Shown here one piece after another: positions 7,404-10,324 of a stretch of DNA of 10,324 nucleotides. Position numbers and translations under genes: made by a program. Numbering within the stretch: position 1 is the stretch's first letter; every line of letters starts with the position of its first letter. Below the pieces are notes generated by a model, which was not told the origin of the DNA, searched no databases, and saw nothing but the letters and a program-made list of their open reading frames with translations. Source of the stretch: JAAFHS01 sp031396505 (GTDB lineage: Bacteria > Pseudomonadota > Alphaproteobacteria > Rhodobacterales > Rhodobacteraceae); assembly GCA_031396505.1 (NCBI GenBank), contig JANNKX010000001.1:1-10324 (forward strand). The letters are read 5' to 3'.

Positions 7404-7410
7404 CGACGTG

Positions 7411-7920
7411 TCATGCTTCGGATTTGCTGCTGTCTGTGAAGGTTGCTGTCGGGGCCGGGGCGGCAAGCGCCGGGCGGCTGGTGGCCAGAGGGTCTTCCTG
7501 ACGCTGAACCGAGCCTTCGAAATGCGCGCCCGATTCAATTGCGATTGTCTTGTGGATGATATCACCCTCAACCCGTGCAGTCGATGTCAGGCGTACCTTA
7601 AGGCCCCGCACGCGCCCGATCACGCGGCCATTGACCACGATATCGTCTGCCATGATCTCGCCCCGGATGGTGGCGGTTTCGCCGACCGTCAGAAGATGCG
7701 CGCGGATATCGCCTTCGACCGTGCCTTCGACCTGAATGTCGCCCGCGGTTTTCAGGTTGCCGACGACGGTAAGGTCAGCCGACAGAACAGATGTGCCCGC
7801 CTTGCCGCGTGATGCAGGTGGTGTGAAGTCCATGGATGGTTTTGTGGTATCGGCCATCTTGGGCTTTTCCCCTTCAGGTTGTTTGGTGCCGGGTTCGTTG
7901 ATGCGGCTTTTAGAAAACAT
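7411..7920 (-). CDS. bacA: bactofilin (BacA/CcmA-like cytoskeletal scaffold)
   Basis: Bactofilins polymerise without nucleotide into membrane-bound filaments that recruit cell-wall enzymes and shape the cell. The 169-residue protein has a short N-terminal tail starting MFSKSRINEP, a disordered linker to about 42, the beta-helical core at about 43-140 (TSVLSADLTVVGNLKTAGDI, then VEGTVEGDIRAHLLTVGETA, GEIMADDIVVNGRVIG, STARVEGDIIHKTIAIESGA), and a Pro/Ala/Ser-rich tail. MFSK- matches, from memory, the membrane-targeting peptide of Caulobacter BacA (MFSKQAKS), which supports the ATG at 7920 over the in-frame ATG at 7857; an AGG-type SD lies 6-9 nt upstream. The first 11 nt overlap the end of the upstream M23 gene, implying translational coupling. 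The gene is followed by an intrinsic terminator. Family assignment is firm; the symbol is by analogy. Confidence 0.93.
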   Translation of the reverse strand: MFSKSRINEPGTKQPEGEKPKMADTTKPSMDFTPPASRGKAGTSVLSADLTVVGNLKTAGDIQVEGTVEGDIRAHLLTVGETATIRGEIMADDIVVNGRVIGRVRGLKVRLTSTARVEGDIIHKTIAIESGAHFEGSVQRQEDPLATSRPALAAPAPTATFTDSSKSEA

Positions 7921-9238
7921 CTTGGCCTGCCTTTATAAACGTCATGGGGTTCACAGGCGAACCCCCGATCAGGATTTCATAGTGCAGGTGCGTGCCAGTT
8001 GACCTGCCTGAATTGCCCATATCACCGATCTGCTGGCCGCGCGATACATTTTGACCGACATCCACACGAAGTTCGGACATATGCGCATAGCGCGTGACGA
8101 TACCGTTGACATGACGGATTTCCACCGACCGGCCATAGCCGTTGTCCCAGCCTGCGTGGATCACCGTGCCGTCACCTGTGGCAAGGATTGGCGTGCCATA
8201 TGCGCCCGCCAGATCGACGCCTTCATGCATCCGGTTGCCCCAGCCTTTCGGATCGCGCCGCATGCCAAAGCCGGATGTCCAGCGAAAGCTGGCGGTGACG
8301 GGCATTGCCAGCGGGGCCTGTTCGGTTGCCAGACGGTACAGGTTCATCCGGTCCAACCCTTCCAGAATGGTATTGGCGCGCGCCTCGTCGGGGCTGGGTA
8401 ACGCCCCCGATGTGGATAGCGACAAGGGTGACAGGGGCCCGCCCTGCCCGGAATAACCGCTGCGGACCTGATCCAACAGGTCTTCGGGCGACATACCTGC
8501 CGCGCGGAACATGTTGTCCAGCGGCTCCATCGAAATGGTGACGGCTTCTTCCAGCCGTGCAAAGATTTCATCGTTGCGATCCTGCAGACTGCGCGCCGCA
8601 GCCTCCATATCGCTGACCCGCGTCTCGGCCCGCGCGGCATCGGTTTCCATCCGGTCGCGTTCGGTTGCCGTATCGCCAAGTGCCGATGTCAGCATTGCCA
8701 GTGTCGCTTCGGCGTCCTCGGCCCGTGCGCCATCGGTGCGGGTGGTGCCGGTTTCTGCCGCCAGCGCAAGACTTGCGGCGGCTGCGGAAACGCGTGCCTC
8801 GTCGCGCTGTTCAATCGTCCGGCGCAGGGTGTTCTGAATGACATCGATGCCGGTTTCCAGCTCGCGGCGGCGATCCTCGCTGGCAAGCAGGCGTTCTTGC
8901 ATGTCCGATACCTGTTCCAGCGCAAGGTTGAACCGTTCCTGTGCGCGCGCCGCCTCATCCGCGCGGATATCGCGGTCATTGGACAGGCTGTTCAGGCGTT
9001 CCTCGAACACCGCGAGCTGGCGCGCCGCCTGATCGCGTGTGCTGCCTGCGCTGATCCAGTCCATCAGCACGATCGCCGTGGCGACAATGCTCCATGCCGC
9101 GACCAATGTGATCCCGGTAATGGCGATGGCCTGGGTTGCGGGTCGCAGGCGGATGAACCGCGTTTCCGTATCGGACTTCAGAAACAGGCGCTGTTCAGGC
9201 AACCATCGTTCAATGGCTGCGTTCATCCGGTAAGACAT
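7910..9238 (-). CDS. membrane-anchored coiled-coil M23 endopeptidase (LmdC-like)
   Basis: M23 (LytM) zinc endopeptidases cut peptide cross-links in peptidoglycan. From the ATG at 9238 the product has 442 residues: a basic cytoplasmic segment (MSYRMNAAIERWLPEQ...LFLKSDTETRFIRL, 1-31), one membrane helix at about 37-60, a long Ala/Glu/Arg-rich coiled coil at about 66-235, a linker, and a C-terminal M23 domain at about 315-435. The catalytic set is complete: HEGVD (H338, D342), YAHM (H386) and HLH (H417, H419). It is therefore probably an active hydrolase, not a LytM activator. Alternative in-frame starts are 9226 and 9307; the frame stays open to 9625 but there it runs antisense-frame through the DUF455 gene. 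No strong SD is visible at any of them, so the start is uncertain by a few codons. The 11-nt overlap with the bactofilin gene strongly links the two products. Confidence 0.92.
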   Translation of the reverse strand: MSYRMNAAIERWLPEQRLFLKSDTETRFIRLRPATQAIAITGITLVAAWSIVATAIVLMDWISAGSTRDQAARQLAVFEERLNSLSNDRDIRADEAARAQERFNLALEQVSDMQERLLASEDRRRELETGIDVIQNTLRRTIEQRDEARVSAAAASLALAAETGTTRTDGARAEDAEATLAMLTSALGDTATERDRMETDAARAETRVSDMEAAARSLQDRNDEIFARLEEAVTISMEPLDNMFRAAGMSPEDLLDQVRSGYSGQGGPLSPLSLSTSGALPSPDEARANTILEGLDRMNLYRLATEQAPLAMPVTASFRWTSGFGMRRDPKGWGNRMHEGVDLAGAYGTPILATGDGTVIHAGWDNGYGRSVEIRHVNGIVTRYAHMSELRVDVGQNVSRGQQIGDMGNSGRSTGTHLHYEILIGGSPVNPMTFIKAGQDVF

Positions 9239-9307
9239 GCGATTGATCACGTGGGCAATTCCGTTTCTTTGGCTGCTCGGGCCATTTTTTTCGTCGTGCT
9301 GCCGCAT

Positions 9308-9336
9308 GGGATACCCACGCAGACCCCACGCTGCAA
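9308..9336 (-). promoter_or_regulatory. candidate promoter of the M23-bactofilin operon
   Basis: On the minus strand TTGCAG (9336-9331) is followed after 17 nt by TATCCC (9313-9308). A transcript starting near 9300 would leave a leader of about 60 nt before the ATG at 9238 and would exclude the more upstream ATG at 9307. The match is moderate and was found by eye. The gene-free gap 9239-9404 otherwise holds only the hairpin at 9373-9390. Confidence 0.35.
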
Positions 9337-9372
9337 CAAAATTGACCGCAGTGCCGGCGATGCGGGCGTATC

Positions 9373-9390
9373 CCCGCCGGGATCGGCGGG
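9373..9390 (-). terminator. GC-rich hairpin after the DUF455 gene
   Basis: CCCGCCG / CGGCGGG with a 4-nt loop forms a perfect 7-bp stem 14 nt beyond the DUF455 stop on the minus strand. No T-run follows in the minus direction; a short TTCTT follows in the plus direction. It could act as a terminator or RNA-end protector, with low certainty. Confidence 0.35.
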
Positions 9391-9404
9391 TTCTTGCCGA
9401 TGCG

Positions 9405-9429
9405 TCAGGCCGTGTCAGGCACGGCCTGA
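9405..9429. repeat. perfect 10-bp inverted repeat spanning the DUF455 stop codon
   Basis: TCAGGCCGTG and CACGGCCTGA are exact reverse complements separated by 5 nt (TCAGG). The last three bases of the outer arm, read on the minus strand, are the TGA stop of the DUF455 gene, so the mRNA would fold a strong hairpin over its own final codons. No T-run follows. Confidence 0.6.
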
Positions 9430-10247
9430 TCTGCCAGCGGCCAATAGAAATCGGGCGGCAACCCGGCTTCGGCACGTTTTTCGGTATTGAAGGGCGGTCG
9501 CAGCACACCGTGAAAATATTGCCGCACCAGCGCATGAAAACGGATCTTCGGATCATCGCCCGCGCGCCCGCACAGCCAGTTGAACCATTTCGATCCATAG
9601 GCCACATGCGAAACCTCTTCGGCATAGATCACCTCAAGGGCCGCCACCGCCTGCGACAAGCCTGCGCGCGTGAACACCGCGATCATGCCCGGCGTTACAT
9701 CAAGACCGCGCGCCTCCAACACCATCGGTACCACGGCAAGCCGCCCCATGAAATCGCGCGCCGTATCTTCTGCCGCGCGCCACATGCCGGCATGCGCGGG
9801 CAGGGCGCCGTAGTGGCTGCCACGGGCTTCAAGACAGTCGCACATCAGATTGAAATGCTTTGATTCCTCGTCGGCCGCCTTGACCCAGTCGTCGTAGAAT
9901 CCTGTCGGCATCGGCACTTCGGCAAAGCGCGCGATGATGTCCCAGTGCAGGTCCACCGCGTTCAGTTCGATATGCGCCACGGCATGAAGGAGCGCAATTC
10001 GACCGACCGTCGAGCCGGGGCGGCGGCGCGGCATGTCCCGCGGGTCAAGCAGCGCCGGGCTGTCGGGCCTCGCAGGACGGTCGGGCGGCGTCGCCCGACC
10101 CACCGGGACCGGCGTGCCGTCCGCGCGGGCAGCAAACCAGTCGGCGGCAAGACGGCGGCTCAGCGCGGCCTTGGCGCGCCCCTCCGCCGTGGTCAGGACG
10201 GCAACCGCCATCCCGGCCAGTGTCTGCACGGTTTCGGCCCCGCTCAC
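9405..10247 (-). CDS. DUF455 ferritin-like protein (COG2833), function unknown
   Basis: The 280-residue cytoplasmic protein belongs to the uncharacterised DUF455 ferritin-like family. There is no signal peptide or membrane segment. Candidate diiron ligands fall in the ferritin-like order: E94 in AHIELNAVDLHWD, E128 and H131 in DEESKHFN, E178 in LEARGLDV, and E211 and H214 in YAEEVSHVAYG. That is two ExxH motifs plus two single Glu residues on four helices. The C-terminus carries the family block FHGVLRPPFN. This predicts an oxygen- or metal-reactive diiron protein, but no substrate is known. The N-terminus, about 1-75, is Ala/Arg/Pro-rich. The start is GTG at 10247, overlapping the stop of the upstream peroxiredoxin gene as GTGA, with AAGG 4 nt before it; this implies translational coupling and perhaps a shared role in peroxide or iron handling, which is inference. 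Family assignment is strong, role open. Confidence 0.88.
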   Translation of the reverse strand: MSGAETVQTLAGMAVAVLTTAEGRAKAALSRRLAADWFAARADGTPVPVGRATPPDRPARPDSPALLDPRDMPRRRPGSTVGRIALLHAVAHIELNAVDLHWDIIARFAEVPMPTGFYDDWVKAADEESKHFNLMCDCLEARGSHYGALPAHAGMWRAAEDTARDFMGRLAVVPMVLEARGLDVTPGMIAVFTRAGLSQAVAALEVIYAEEVSHVAYGSKWFNWLCGRAGDDPKIRFHALVRQYFHGVLRPPFNTEKRAEAGLPPDFYWPLADQAVPDTA

Positions 10248-10324
10248 AGCGCCTTGGCTGCCGCCAGCACCTCGTCGGCATGGCCCTTCACGCCGACCTT
10301 TGGCCAGACGCGCGCCACGCGGCC
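10244..10324 (-). CDS. bcp: peroxiredoxin Bcp/PrxQ, C-terminal end only
   Basis: Only the last 26 codons and the TGA are inside the window; the rest continues past the right edge. The visible residues GRVARVWPKVGVKGHADEVL then AAAKAL match, from memory, the C-terminal strand and helix of alphaproteobacterial Bcp/PrxQ thiol peroxidases, which end in a GxHxxxVLxAAxAL-like pattern. These enzymes reduce hydrogen peroxide and organic peroxides using thioredoxin. The catalytic cysteine is out of view. The stop overlaps the GTG start of the DUF455 gene by 4 nt. The identification depends on a short tail and should be treated as probable. Confidence 0.7.
   Translation of the reverse strand, partial: GRVARVWPKVGVKGHADEVLAAAKAL

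Noticed and set aside
7408..7812. Plus-strand open frame opposite the bactofilin gene
   Set aside because: Antisense to the conserved beta-helical repeats; its sequence has no domain features and begins inside the bactofilin 3' end.
9239..9625. Longer M23 protein starting at 9625 or 9307
   Set aside because: From 9405 to 9625 the frame overlaps the DUF455 gene out of frame and is not protein-like; the 9307 ATG abuts the candidate -10 box. A start at 9307 cannot be fully excluded.
1..10324. CRISPR arrays, tRNA or rRNA genes, insertion sequences, phage genes
   Set aside because: No regularly spaced direct repeats, no cloverleaf-like genes, no transposase or integrase motifs and no terminal repeats were seen; apart from the short palindromes the window is filled with housekeeping genes.

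Overview
The window is about 10.3 kb of dense, GC-rich chromosome from an alphaproteobacterium, most probably the Rhodobacterales (Roseobacter/Rhodobacter group). This placement is from memory of protein families, not a search. It rests on the IspG N-terminal sequence, the amidase-PBP1A-RF2 gene order, an RF2 gene read in one uninterrupted frame, and the peroxiredoxin / DUF455 / M23 peptidase / bactofilin block. There are no mobile elements, phage genes, tRNAs, rRNAs or CRISPR arrays. All gaps between genes are under 180 bases, and the content is core rather than accessory.

Layout, left to right. Plus strand: ispG (isoprenoid synthesis; only its first few codons are cut off) overlaps by 14 nt a small secreted protein of unknown function. 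That small gene converges, with a single base between the stops, on a minus-strand periplasmic ScsC/DsbA-like thiol-disulfide protein. A 172-bp divergent region follows. Then, on the plus strand, come amiC (N-acetylmuramoyl-L-alanine amidase), mrcA (class A penicillin-binding protein 1A, with a good sigma-70-like promoter) and prfB (release factor 2). Two tandem palindromes lie between prfB and the convergent minus-strand group. Read on the minus strand from the right edge, that group is the tail of a Bcp/PrxQ peroxiredoxin, a DUF455 ferritin-like protein coupled to it by a GTGA overlap, a membrane-anchored coiled-coil M23 endopeptidase, and a bactofilin whose start codon lies inside the 3' end of the peptidase gene.

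How the genes fit together. Four genes act on the cell wall: amiC cuts the stem peptide from the glycan, mrcA polymerises and cross-links, the M23 protein cuts cross-links, and the bactofilin is a cytoskeletal scaffold that probably positions the M23 enzyme. This last pair resembles the BacA-LmdC pair of stalked budding alphaproteobacteria. The thiol-disulfide protein, the two-cysteine small secreted protein and the CxxC in PBP1A form a possible but unproven periplasmic redox theme. The peroxiredoxin-DUF455 pair suggests a peroxide or metal-related job for the uncharacterised diiron-like protein. Nothing here looks like a wholly new system. The most interesting points are the bactofilin-hydrolase pair with its embedded start and membrane-targeting N-terminus, the coupled DUF455-peroxiredoxin pair, and the twin palindromes between prfB and the bactofilin gene.
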